The notes under the pieces were generated by a model. The model saw nothing but the letters and a program-made list of their open reading frames with translations, ran no database searches and had not been told where the DNA came from. This document shows positions 34,255 through 41,821 of a stretch of 64,000 bases of DNA, piece after piece. Location: NCBI RefSeq assembly GCF_048264025.1, contig NZ_JBLXDN010000018.1, positions 1 to 64,000 of the forward strand. Direction: 5' to 3'. A program made the translations under genes and the position numbers. This DNA comes from Nitrincola sp048264025. Its GTDB lineage: Bacteria; Pseudomonadota; Gammaproteobacteria; Pseudomonadales; Balneatricaceae. The number at the start of each line of letters is the position of its first letter. Within the stretch, counting starts at the first letter, position 1.

Positions 34255-35034
34255 ATGCATATAGACGCCTCATCATTACAGAAACTCAGTGACACCATCG
34301 TTGAAATCGGTCAACAAGCCCAAGTGATGCGTGATAATGGCCTTAGCGTCACCACGAAAGCTGATCAGGATTTTGTCTCCCAGGCGGATGTTTTTGTTGA
34401 AAAAGCCATACAAACCTATTTGGCTATGGAGTTTCCAAACTCTGGTTTTTTAGGTGAAGAGGGTGGGTTAAAAGAGGGTAAAGATGGCATTTGGGTTATA
34501 GATCCGATTGATGGCACCACCAATTTTACCTTAGGCATGGATTACTGGTGTATCTCTGTCGCCTACGTTGTAAAGGATGTTATCCAACTGGGAATTGTTT
34601 ATGCACCTGATCGGGATGAATTCTTTCTTGCCCAGAAGGGCCAAGGCGCTACCCTGAATGGTAAGGCCCTAAAGGTTGTGGATCCACTACCTGAACGGGT
34701 GGTGTTAGGGCTGGGGCGCTCAAATCGCTACCCACTTAATGATTACTTAACCCTGCTTGAGCACTTGATTGTCGAAGAAAACATCGAGTATCGCCGCTTT
34801 GGCGCGGGAGCATTAATGCTTTGTCACGTGGCCTCAGGACAAATACATGGCTACTTTGAAGCCCATTTAAACAGCTGGGATGCCTTGGCCGGGCTATTGA
34901 TCTGCCATGAAGCCGGTGCGTTAAGCAACGACTTTATGGCAAACAATGGACTGTACCAGGGTAATAGCATTTGGGTCGCCACCCGCAGCGTGTGGCAGCG
35001 ACTCGCCCCTTACCTAAGTAAAAAAGGGATCTAA
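34255..35034 (+). CDS. inositol monophosphatase family protein
   Basis: 259 residues of the Mg2+-dependent, Li+-sensitive phosphatase superfamily. Metal-site motifs: GFLGEEGG (about 60-67), IDPIDGTTNF (about 82-91) and the C-terminal SWDALAGLLICHEAG (about 204). It would remove a phosphate from a sugar, polyol or nucleotide phosphate in the cytoplasm. It starts 5 bases after the LacI gene, so it belongs to that regulon, consistent with catabolism of a phosphorylated or glycosylated compound taken up by the divergent ABC transporter. Its stop codon touches REP-like locus 6. Confidence 0.9.
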   Translation: MHIDASSLQKLSDTIVEIGQQAQVMRDNGLSVTTKADQDFVSQADVFVEKAIQTYLAMEFPNSGFLGEEGGLKEGKDGIWVIDPIDGTTNFTLGMDYWCISVAYVVKDVIQLGIVYAPDRDEFFLAQKGQGATLNGKALKVVDPLPERVVLGLGRSNRYPLNDYLTLLEHLIVEENIEYRRFGAGALMLCHVASGQIHGYFEAHLNSWDALAGLLICHEAGALSNDFMANNGLYQGNSIWVATRSVWQRLAPYLSKKGI

Positions 35035-35085
35035 AAAGGGGTCAGTACCCTTTTATTTGTGAATTAAAGGGTACTGACCCCTTTT
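35034..35085. repeat. REP-like repeat, locus 6 (inverted pair)
   Basis: Facing units 35034-35054 and 35065-35085, 31 bases apart; the second has one base change at its first position. The pair fills the whole gap between two convergent genes and is the only candidate terminator for both. Confidence 0.9.
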
Positions 35086-35889
35086 TTATTTTAGTAGGCG
35101 CTGGGCGACTTCGTTGAAGCCGAATCCGCCTTCCTGTTGGGTGATGTATTTCGGCTGGGTAGCTAGTGTGGCCAGGCAATGACGGATATTGGCGACGCCG
35201 AAGGTGAGGGTGAACTGATCAAACATGGCGGCGTCATTGGCTGAGTCACCGATGAAGGCGGTTTTGCTTAACCAGTGTTCAGTTGGCTCTCCCTGAGCTT
35301 CAAGCCAGGCGAGGGCGGTGGAGGCTTTGTCATAGTCACCGCGCCAGGCGTTGATATGAATTGAACTGATGCGCGCATGCAGACCTGCGGCTTCCAGAGC
35401 CTGTCTGAGTTGTTCAACTTCATCGGGGGTGTTGTGATGCTGCTGGCGAATGTCTAGCGCTATATCGGTTTCACGATAGGCCTGATCAGCAGTGGCTCTG
35501 GCAAACGGGAAACGCTGGAGTAGCTGTTGCTGGATCTCGCGCAGTTGCTGGTATTGCCGGGTACGCTGGGGTTCTGCCAGACGATAGTGTGTCTCGATCT
35601 GTCCCTGCACATTTTTCTGCATCCAGAAGGCACCGTTTTCACCAATCACCGCTGTGACTGGCCAGGTGCGCACCATACAATCACACCAACCGGCACAGGC
35701 ACCCGTCACCGGCACCACCTGAATGCCGGCTGCGGCGAGTTGCTCCAATGCCAGTAATGTCTGGCTGGGTAACTTGCCTTGCCAGGTCAGAGTGTCGTCT
35801 ACATCGGTAAACAGGTAGCGAACCTCATGCTGCAGTGTATCGGGCAAAGGCAGTATGGATAGAGATTCAGCAAGGTTAAGGTGTGTCAT
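35086..35889 (-). CDS. HAD-IIB family phosphatase (mannosyl-phosphoglycerate-phosphatase-like)
   Basis: 267 residues. HAD motif I as YLFTDVDDTLTWQG (about 26-38), motif II PVTGACAGW, a cap region of the Cof/IIB type, and motif IV AFIGDSANDAAMF (about 213-225) with the preceding lysine in YDKASTALAW. Relatives hydrolyse sugar or glycosyl phosphates. It overlaps the upstream phosphatase-like gene by 14 bases, making it the last gene of a DeoR-controlled importer operon. It probably dephosphorylates an intermediate of the imported compound. Confidence 0.85.
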   Translation of the reverse strand: MTHLNLAESLSILPLPDTLQHEVRYLFTDVDDTLTWQGKLPSQTLLALEQLAAAGIQVVPVTGACAGWCDCMVRTWPVTAVIGENGAFWMQKNVQGQIETHYRLAEPQRTRQYQQLREIQQQLLQRFPFARATADQAYRETDIALDIRQQHHNTPDEVEQLRQALEAAGLHARISSIHINAWRGDYDKASTALAWLEAQGEPTEHWLSKTAFIGDSANDAAMFDQFTLTFGVANIRHCLATLATQPKYITQQEGGFGFNEVAQRLLK

Positions 35890-36739
35890 GAACAGGTGGC
35901 TCCAAAGTCACAATCAGGGGTTGATGGTCAGAGAGTTGGGTGACGGTATCGACTTCCAGCGAACTGGGTGTCAGCTGCTTTAGCCAGACAAAATCGCGGC
36001 AGTGTGGACCTTCTGGCCACTGCACTGAATCATGGATGCCGCAGGTGGGCGTGTGTGGCTGATGCGGATGACAAAGCTGAAAGGCGTCTTGCCAGCCTTG
36101 TTGCACCAGCAATGCATGCTGGTCACTGCGACTGTCCAGGTTGAGATCACCACAGAGCAGAGTGGCCTGAGTGCCGAACGGTTGACTGTAGATGCCAGGG
36201 CCTTGTTTGGGCGGCGCGTTTACCTGCTGCTGCCAGGCGTCACAGCAGGCATTGAGATAGTGCAGCTGCGCCAGGCGTTCGTCAGCATCATGGTAGGCCA
36301 GGTGGGTGTTCAGAATACGCATCGGGCCCTGCCAGTCGATCAGGGTTTCAACCGCGCAACGTGGTGTTTGCCAGGCATCGGCTGAATAGCGACTGCCGCG
36401 CATTGGCAGACAATGGATACGTTGATCCAGCACCGGCCCCTTGACCAGCGTCAGGTTACCAAACTCGCGCCGTTGACTGGCTGTTGCGCCAGGCCAACTC
36501 AGTGCCGCACCCCAGATCGGTGTGTAGTCACTGAAGGCCTCACAGAGTGCTTCTAGTTGGTCGGGCTGAGAGGCACTGATATACTCATCAAAATAGCGTG
36601 CCACTTCCTGCAGGCAGATCACTTCAAGCGGCCCCATGCTTTTAATCTGTTGAATAATCCGCTCCAGTGCGATCAGGCCATCGCAGCCGCGACCACTTTG
36701 AATATTCCAGGTGAGTAAACGTAATGTTGAAGCAGTCAT
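35876..36739 (-). CDS. endonuclease/exonuclease/phosphatase (EEP) family protein
   Basis: 288 residues from ATG 36739 (MTASTLRLLTWNIQSG). A longer frame to 37021 lies inside the permease gene and is rejected. EEP-fold signatures: LLTWNIQSGRG (about 7-17), VICLQEVARY (metal-binding Glu, about 47), ILNTHLAYHDADER (about 160), TLLCGDLNLDSRSD (about 210) and the terminal LSDHQPLIVTL. Members cleave phosphodiesters in DNA, lipids or sugars. The gene overlaps the preceding permease stop by one base (TAATG coupling). In this transport operon a phosphodiesterase acting on a glycerophosphodiester-like substrate is plausible. Confidence 0.85.
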   Translation of the reverse strand: MTASTLRLLTWNIQSGRGCDGLIALERIIQQIKSMGPLEVICLQEVARYFDEYISASQPDQLEALCEAFSDYTPIWGAALSWPGATASQRREFGNLTLVKGPVLDQRIHCLPMRGSRYSADAWQTPRCAVETLIDWQGPMRILNTHLAYHDADERLAQLHYLNACCDAWQQQVNAPPKQGPGIYSQPFGTQATLLCGDLNLDSRSDQHALLVQQGWQDAFQLCHPHQPHTPTCGIHDSVQWPEGPHCRDFVWLKQLTPSSLEVDTVTQLSDHQPLIVTLEPPVHDTP

Positions 36740-37548
36740 TATTTGAGTCCTGCATGCATAAAGGATTGCAGAAAGCGCCGTTGGAAAATCAGAAAGACGA
36801 TCAGTAACGGGCCAACCGCAATCAGCGTACCGGCACAGACCACCGGCCAGTCCACCCCGGATTCCGGGGCGCCGAAGATCGCCATGCCGACAGTTAATGG
36901 GCGGCTGTTTTCGGTGTTGGTGACCACCAGTGGCCAGAGGAAGTTGTTCCAGTGGTGGCTGACCGAGACCAGACCATAAGCCAGATAGGTGGGTTTTGCC
37001 AGGGGGACATAGACCTTCCACAATACTCCCAGCCAGGAGCAGCCTTCCAGTCGGGCGGCATCTTCCAGTTCCTGGGGAACTGTTCGGAAGGTCTGGCGTA
37101 GCAGGAAAATCCCGAAGGCGCTGGCCATGTAGGGCAAACCGACCCCAATCCAGGTATCAATCAACTCCAGTTTGGCCAGGGTGCGGTAGTTTTCCACGAT
37201 CAGAATTTCCGGCACGATCATCAGTTGCAGCAGCACCAGCGCAAACACCACGCCACGCCCTTTAAATGCCATCCGTGCCAGGGCATAGCCTGCAAGGGTG
37301 CAGAGGATCAACTGAAAGGTCAGAATCAGACCGGTGATGATCAGGGTGTTGAACATATAGCGCATAAACGGCGCCTGCTGCCAGGCGGTGGCAAAGTGCT
37401 CCAGTGTCAGCGGTGCGAACAGCTCAAACCGGGTGGCATATTCGGCTGGATGAAACGCCGCCCAGAAGGCATAGAGCAGGGGAAAAATCCATAAGATGCC
37501 CAGTGTCCAGGCCAGGGTGAATGACAGGGTTCGAGTCAGCTTTGGCAT
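36739..37548 (-). CDS. ABC sugar-type permease (UgpE/MalG family)
   Basis: 269 residues, six transmembrane helices, with an EAA motif in LEDAARLEGCSWLGVLWKVYVPLAKPTYLAYG (about 158-190). This is the MalG/UgpE-type inner-membrane permease. It lies 9 bases after the UgpA-like gene and is translationally coupled to the EEP gene. Together with 37558-38430, 38505-39785 and 39769-40845 it forms a complete CUT1-type importer, of which glycerol-3-phosphate or a glycerophosphodiester/sugar is the most likely ligand class. Confidence 0.9.
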   Translation of the reverse strand: MPKLTRTLSFTLAWTLGILWIFPLLYAFWAAFHPAEYATRFELFAPLTLEHFATAWQQAPFMRYMFNTLIITGLILTFQLILCTLAGYALARMAFKGRGVVFALVLLQLMIVPEILIVENYRTLAKLELIDTWIGVGLPYMASAFGIFLLRQTFRTVPQELEDAARLEGCSWLGVLWKVYVPLAKPTYLAYGLVSVSHHWNNFLWPLVVTNTENSRPLTVGMAIFGAPESGVDWPVVCAGTLIAVGPLLIVFLIFQRRFLQSFMHAGLK

Positions 37549-37557
37549 ATATAACTC

Positions 37558-38430
37558 TCAGCGGTAGTGAACACGACGTTCGATCAATAAAAACTGTATC
37601 AGTGCCAACAGAATTAGCAGCATTAACAGCACCAATGTCAGTGCGGCGGCGTAGTTGCTGTCGAAGAAACTGAAAGCGTTTTCATAGATGTAATAGAGCA
37701 TCAGGTTGGTGGCATTATTCGGTCCACCCTTGGTGAGGATGAACAGATGATCGACCAGTTTGAACGCATTCAGTAGCGCATTGACCAGCACGAATAGCGT
37801 GGTTGGCATCAGCAGCGGCAGGGTGATACGCCGGAATACATACAAGTGCCCAGCACCCTCAAGCGCTGCCGCTGAGTAAATATCCTTGTTCAGACTTTGC
37901 AGGGCTGCCAGGTAAAAAATCATGAAAAATCCGGCTTCCTTCCAGATGGTCATCAGCATCAGACTTGCTAGCGCCCAGTTGGGATCGCCCAGCCAGTTAA
38001 TGCCAGACATGCCCAGTCCATTAAGCAGTTTATTGAACAGGCCAATTTCAGGGGTGTAAAAGAACAGCCAGATATTGGCAACAGCGATCATCGGTAACAT
38101 GGTTGGGGTGAAATACGCCAGACGCAGTGCACTACGCCCGCTGATTTTACTGTTCACCCAGAGCGCCATGCCCAGCGCCAGGGCAATCGATGTAGGCACG
38201 GTGCCGACGGCATACCAGAGGTTGTTGGATAAGGTTTTCCAGAAGATCGCATCATCCATCAGCATGCGGTAGTTTTCCAGACCGGCAAACTCGGATGAAC
38301 GCTGCCCCCGAGCTGGAAAAAACAGCGAATGCCACAGGGTCGTCAAGGCTGGAATATGGGTGAATGCCAACAGCATCAGCAGAGCAGGCAGTAGCATCAG
38401 CCAGGCATAGAGTTGGTTGAGACGATTCAT
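37558..38430 (-). CDS. ABC sugar-type permease (UgpA/MalF family)
   Basis: 290 residues with six transmembrane helices. The EAA loop is SAAALEGAGHLYVFRRITLPLLMPTTLFV (about 183-212); the N-terminus (LYAWLMLLPALLMLLAFTHIPALTTLWHS) matches CUT1 permeases. It partners the UgpE-like subunit. A hairpin with a T tract lies between this gene and the preceding binding-protein gene, so it is probably made at a lower level. Confidence 0.9.
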   Translation of the reverse strand: MNRLNQLYAWLMLLPALLMLLAFTHIPALTTLWHSLFFPARGQRSSEFAGLENYRMLMDDAIFWKTLSNNLWYAVGTVPTSIALALGMALWVNSKISGRSALRLAYFTPTMLPMIAVANIWLFFYTPEIGLFNKLLNGLGMSGINWLGDPNWALASLMLMTIWKEAGFFMIFYLAALQSLNKDIYSAAALEGAGHLYVFRRITLPLLMPTTLFVLVNALLNAFKLVDHLFILTKGGPNNATNLMLYYIYENAFSFFDSNYAAALTLVLLMLLILLALIQFLLIERRVHYR

Positions 38431-38462
38431 CAGTTAGCCTTGATAAGACAGCTCAGAAAAAC

Positions 38463-38487
38463 GGCAGCGCCCTTTAAGAACGCTGCC
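38463..38487 (-). terminator. hairpin after the UgpB-like gene (attenuator)
   Basis: GGCAGCG and CGCTGCC form a 7-bp GC-rich stem; on the minus strand it is followed by GTTTTTCTG. It sits between the solute-binding protein gene and the first permease gene, the same place as in the two other importer operons of this window. Confidence 0.7.
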
Positions 38488-38504
38488 AGGTTCAGTGGTG
38501 TGGA

Positions 38505-39785
38505 TCAGTAGCGGCTCAGAATGCGCTGAGCCTGACTCTGGGCTGAATCCAGTGCTTCCTGTGCATCTTGCTGTCCTGTCAAGACAGATTGAATCGCATC
38601 ATCCAGCAGTTTGCGGACACGACCGGATTCATGCGTAGACAGTTCAGCCGTGGCATAGTCCAGTTGATCGCGTGCCACAGCCGCTGGTGGGAAGTCCAGC
38701 ACATACTGCTTTAGCGCGTCGGTTTCATAGGACGCTGGGCTGACACCCATATACCCCGTGGCGATACTCCAGTGAGCCGCTTGTTCAGGTGCTGTCATGA
38801 AGCGAACCAGTTCCAGTGCGGCCCGACGCTCTTCGTCCGAAGCATTTTTGAACAGGTAAAAGTTACCACCGCCGGTGGGAGAGCCGAAACGCTTGTTGGC
38901 TGGCAGCATGGCGACACCGAAATCAAATTCAGCGCTGTCTTTAACGGCTGTCAGGTTGCCGGTTGAGTGCCACATAATGGCAGTTTTCTGTTCCAGAAAG
39001 TTCTGGCGCAGGGTACCCCACTCAATCATGCCTTGTGGCATCACTGCATATTGACCACTCAGATCTTGCCAGTAGGTCAGCGCTTCAACGACACCTGGGT
39101 TGTTAAAGTAGGTTTCATTACCTTCACTGTTCATCAACACTTCATCGTTTTGCATCGCCAGTGCGCCGAACATCCAGTAGGGATAGCCGGTGGATGGAAT
39201 CATCGCGCCCCAGCGTTCGACTTCACCGTTGCTGTCTTTTTTAACCAGTTGCTGGCCCATTTCTACCAGCTCATCCCAGCTTTGGGGTGGCTGTTCCGGA
39301 TCAAGGCCTGCATCGCGGAAGGCATCTTTGTTGTAGTACATCACAATGGTGGAGCGCTGGAAGGGAATTCCCCAAACCTGATCATCTACCACGCCGTTTT
39401 CCATCAATGTGGGGTAGAAGCTCTGCAGCCATTCGCGCTCTTCATCTGTCTCCACAACGGCATCAAAGGGGACGATGGCGTCCATTCCCATCAGTTCATG
39501 CACATCGATGGAAAAAAGCACCGACAGTTGCGCCGGTTGACCGCTGTTCAAGGCCGCCAGTGCTTTCACGCGGGTATCATTGTAATTACCGGCATAAATC
39601 GCATTCACCTTGATATCAGGATGTTGCTGTTCAAAATCACTGATCATGCCATCGACCACATCAGTCAGAGGTCCACCGACTGAAACAGGGTAATACATGG
39701 TTAATTCAGTTTGTGCCTGAGCGGCTGTCGCAATAGCCAGCGAGGTTAACCCCATGGCTAGCATACGTTTAGTGCTGCGTAACAT
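38505..39785 (-). CDS. ABC transporter solute-binding protein (UgpB-like)
   Basis: 426 residues. Signal peptide (about 1-24, MGLTSLAIATAAQA), then the type-1 extracellular solute-binding fold: TELTMYYPVSVGGPLTDVVDGMISDFEQQHPDIKV. Further blocks are the hinge VWGIPFQRSTIVMYYNKDAF (very typical of UgpB-like proteins), PQSWDELVEMGQ and GGGNFYLFKNA. It captures its ligand in the periplasm. The start has GGAG 7 bases upstream. It overlaps the end of the ATPase gene by 17 bases and is followed by an attenuator-like hairpin. Confidence 0.9.
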   Translation of the reverse strand: MLRSTKRMLAMGLTSLAIATAAQAQTELTMYYPVSVGGPLTDVVDGMISDFEQQHPDIKVNAIYAGNYNDTRVKALAALNSGQPAQLSVLFSIDVHELMGMDAIVPFDAVVETDEEREWLQSFYPTLMENGVVDDQVWGIPFQRSTIVMYYNKDAFRDAGLDPEQPPQSWDELVEMGQQLVKKDSNGEVERWGAMIPSTGYPYWMFGALAMQNDEVLMNSEGNETYFNNPGVVEALTYWQDLSGQYAVMPQGMIEWGTLRQNFLEQKTAIMWHSTGNLTAVKDSAEFDFGVAMLPANKRFGSPTGGGNFYLFKNASDEERRAALELVRFMTAPEQAAHWSIATGYMGVSPASYETDALKQYVLDFPPAAVARDQLDYATAELSTHESGRVRKLLDDAIQSVLTGQQDAQEALDSAQSQAQRILSRY

Positions 39786-40845
39786 GCTGTAACTCCTTAT
39801 GGTTGGGCGTGGTTGATTGCTGTGTGGGTTGGTGCGTGGAGGGTGTATCCAGACCAGCGTCTTGCCGGCGCTGACCCGTTTTAGAGCAAAAGTTATGTTG
39901 GTGTTCCAGGGACCACTGCAGGTGCAAATGTTGCTGAGCAGGCAGTAGTTGATGGCCCGGCAGGCGCAGTTTGATCACTTGCATGGCCATCGAGGGTAAG
40001 GCGGCATCGATGATGGTGTCGGCACCGTGATAGTCGCAGCGGATCACCTCAGCGGTGATACCATCGTTAGACAATTGAATATGTTCTGGGCGCACGCCTA
40101 TCAGTTGGGAACCCTGGTCCAGGAGGTTCATGGGCGGGTTGCCGATAAAGCGAGCGGAAAAGGTGGTTTCCGGGATGTGGTAGAGTTGATTCGGTGTGCC
40201 GCACTGAGCGATTTCACCCTGATTCAACAGAATAATACGATCCGCCATGCTCATGGCTTCAACCTGATCATGGGTGACATACAGCACTGTCATACCCAGG
40301 CGCTGTTGCAGTGCTCTTAATTCGGCGCGCATCTCATTACGCAGCTTGGCATCCAGGTTGGAGAGAGGTTCATCCATCAGGCATAAAGGCGCTTCGGCAA
40401 TGATCGCTCGCGCCAGTGCCACACGCTGACACTGGCCTCCGGATAGCTGTGAGGGTTTCTTGGCCAGTTGATCACCCAGATTCACCAGTTCGGCCACTTT
40501 CTTTAAGCGTTGATCACGTTCGTGCGCGCCGACACCTCGCGCTTTCAGGCCAAAGACAATATTTTCAGCCACACACAGGTGAGGAAAGAGCGCATAGGAT
40601 TGAAACACCATCGCCAGTTTGCGTTTTCCGGGTGGCAGGTGGGTGATATCGACGCCATTCAGCTTGATGCTTCCGGATGAGGGATCCTCAAGACCGGCAA
40701 TCATTTTTAACGTAGTCGATTTTCCGCAACCCGAAGGGCCTAACAGGGCAACAAACTCACCCTGGGCAATTTCAAAACTGATGTCTTTGACCGCAAGGGT
40801 TTCTTCCCACTGCTTGCGAAGTTGACAGACTTGCAACTGACTCAT
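39769..40845 (-). CDS. ABC transporter ATP-binding protein (UgpC/MalK family)
   Basis: 358 residues from ATG 40845 (MSQLQVCQLRKQW), supported by AAGGAG 8 bases upstream; the longer frame to 41022 overlaps the regulator and is rejected. Walker A LLGPSGCGKSTTLKMI (about 36-51), Q-loop MVFQSYALFPHLCV, signature LSGGQCQRVALARAI, Walker B CLMDEPLSNLD, H-loop VTHDQVEAM, and a C-terminal OB/TOBE regulatory domain (about 240-340). The Cys in the signature (GGQCQR) is an unusual but tolerable variant. Unusually, the ATPase gene is first in the operon, 10 bases after the DeoR-type regulator. Confidence 0.95.
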   Translation of the reverse strand: MSQLQVCQLRKQWEETLAVKDISFEIAQGEFVALLGPSGCGKSTTLKMIAGLEDPSSGSIKLNGVDITHLPPGKRKLAMVFQSYALFPHLCVAENIVFGLKARGVGAHERDQRLKKVAELVNLGDQLAKKPSQLSGGQCQRVALARAIIAEAPLCLMDEPLSNLDAKLRNEMRAELRALQQRLGMTVLYVTHDQVEAMSMADRIILLNQGEIAQCGTPNQLYHIPETTFSARFIGNPPMNLLDQGSQLIGVRPEHIQLSNDGITAEVIRCDYHGADTIIDAALPSMAMQVIKLRLPGHQLLPAQQHLHLQWSLEHQHNFCSKTGQRRQDAGLDTPSTHQPTQQSTTPNHKELQHVTQH

Positions 40846-40855
40846 CTCTGGCTCC

Positions 40856-41611
40856 TTAATAAAGTAACTCGACACCCGCCGCTTCACACAGCTCGGCCAT
40901 CGGGGTGGTGAGTTGATCAGTAACCAGCCTGTCCACATCAGACAGGGTACCGGTTCGTACAGGGGCTTTACGCAGATGCTTGCTGGAGTCAGCCACCAGA
41001 ATGCGTTGGTCGCTGTTCTCAATAATGGCGCGTGACAGGTAAGACTCCTCTGGCGAAAAGTCCATCAGATCGCCCTGTGGGCCCAGACCACCAATACCAA
41101 AAATGCCAAAATTGACCTGAAAACGTCGCAGAAAACGGGTGGCATCTTCACCCATCAAATCCTGATCCGATGGCCGAATACGCCCACCGGTTAACAGGGT
41201 TTCAATATTCGGGTTGTGGCACAGCGTCATGGCGGCATTGAGGTTATTGGTGATGACCTGCAATCCAGGATGATCCAGCAATGCCAGTGCAACCTGTTGT
41301 GGCGTGGTGCCGATACCAATAAAAATCGTCGCACCTTCCGGCAGTAAATCCGCCACCTTACTGCCGATGGCACGTTTGGCCTCAAGATTGATCACCTGAC
41401 GACTCTGGAAGGACAGGTTGCGGTTATGAAACGGTAGCCTGATACCGCCATGTACCCGCTGCACCAGCCCCTGATCGCTCAGTTCATTCAGATCCTTGCG
41501 GATCGTCTGCACCGAGACATTGAAGGAATCCGTCAGCTCCTGGCTGGAAAGATGCCCACCCGCCTGCTTCAACCAGGCCAGAATTTTTGTTTGACGCTCA
41601 GATAACAGCAT
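40856..41611 (-). CDS. DeoR family regulator (GlpR-like)
   Basis: 251 residues. N-terminal DeoR HTH (RQTKILAWLKQAGGHLSSQELTDSFNVSVQTIRKDLNELSDQGLVQRVHGG, about residues 6-57). A C-terminal sugar-phosphate-binding domain follows (ATIFIGIGTTPQQVALAL, LTGGRIRPSDQDLMGEDA, GIFGIGGL, ILVADSSKHLR) similar to GlpR, which senses glycerol-3-phosphate. First gene of the Ugp-like operon, and probably its repressor through two TTCGAACGA elements upstream (41620-41680). The presence of a sugar-phosphate-type sensor domain supports a phosphorylated or phosphorylatable ligand. Confidence 0.95.
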   Translation of the reverse strand: MLLSERQTKILAWLKQAGGHLSSQELTDSFNVSVQTIRKDLNELSDQGLVQRVHGGIRLPFHNRNLSFQSRQVINLEAKRAIGSKVADLLPEGATIFIGIGTTPQQVALALLDHPGLQVITNNLNAAMTLCHNPNIETLLTGGRIRPSDQDLMGEDATRFLRRFQVNFGIFGIGGLGPQGDLMDFSPEESYLSRAIIENSDQRILVADSSKHLRKAPVRTGTLSDVDRLVTDQLTTPMAELCEAAGVELLY

Positions 41612-41619
41612 TGAATACC

Positions 41620-41680
41620 TTCGAACGAACTTTAATTAATCTTCGCTTCTATTGAAAAAGTGAATTTAAGTTTCGAACGA
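41620..41680. promoter_or_regulatory. paired DeoR/GlpR-type operator elements
   Basis: TTCGAACGAA (41620-41629) and TTTCGAACGA (41671-41680) are near-identical elements 51 bases apart, about five helical turns, directly upstream of the DeoR-family gene. TTCG-containing repeats are typical of this regulator family. Confidence 0.55.
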
Positions 41681-41752
41681 GAGTGTATGCCGGAAATATT
41701 TCACCCTGGTGACGTAAATATGATGAATTAATGAAATGACAGAAAGGGGGGA

Positions 41753-41812
41753 GCAGAAAAGGGGTCAGTACCCTTTTATTTTTGAATAAAAGGGTACTGA
41801 CCCCTTTTCTGC
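41753..41812. repeat. REP-like repeat, locus 7 (inverted pair)
   Basis: Facing units 41757-41777 and 41788-41808 with GCAG and CTGC outer arms; the whole 60 bases form one almost perfect hairpin. It lies between the DeoR promoter region and the radical SAM gene. Confidence 0.9.
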
Positions 41813-41821
41813 TTTTCCGCT

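Noticed and set aside
36740..37021. N-terminal extension of the EEP protein
   Set aside because: It would lie inside the UgpE-like permease gene; the fold begins at 36739.
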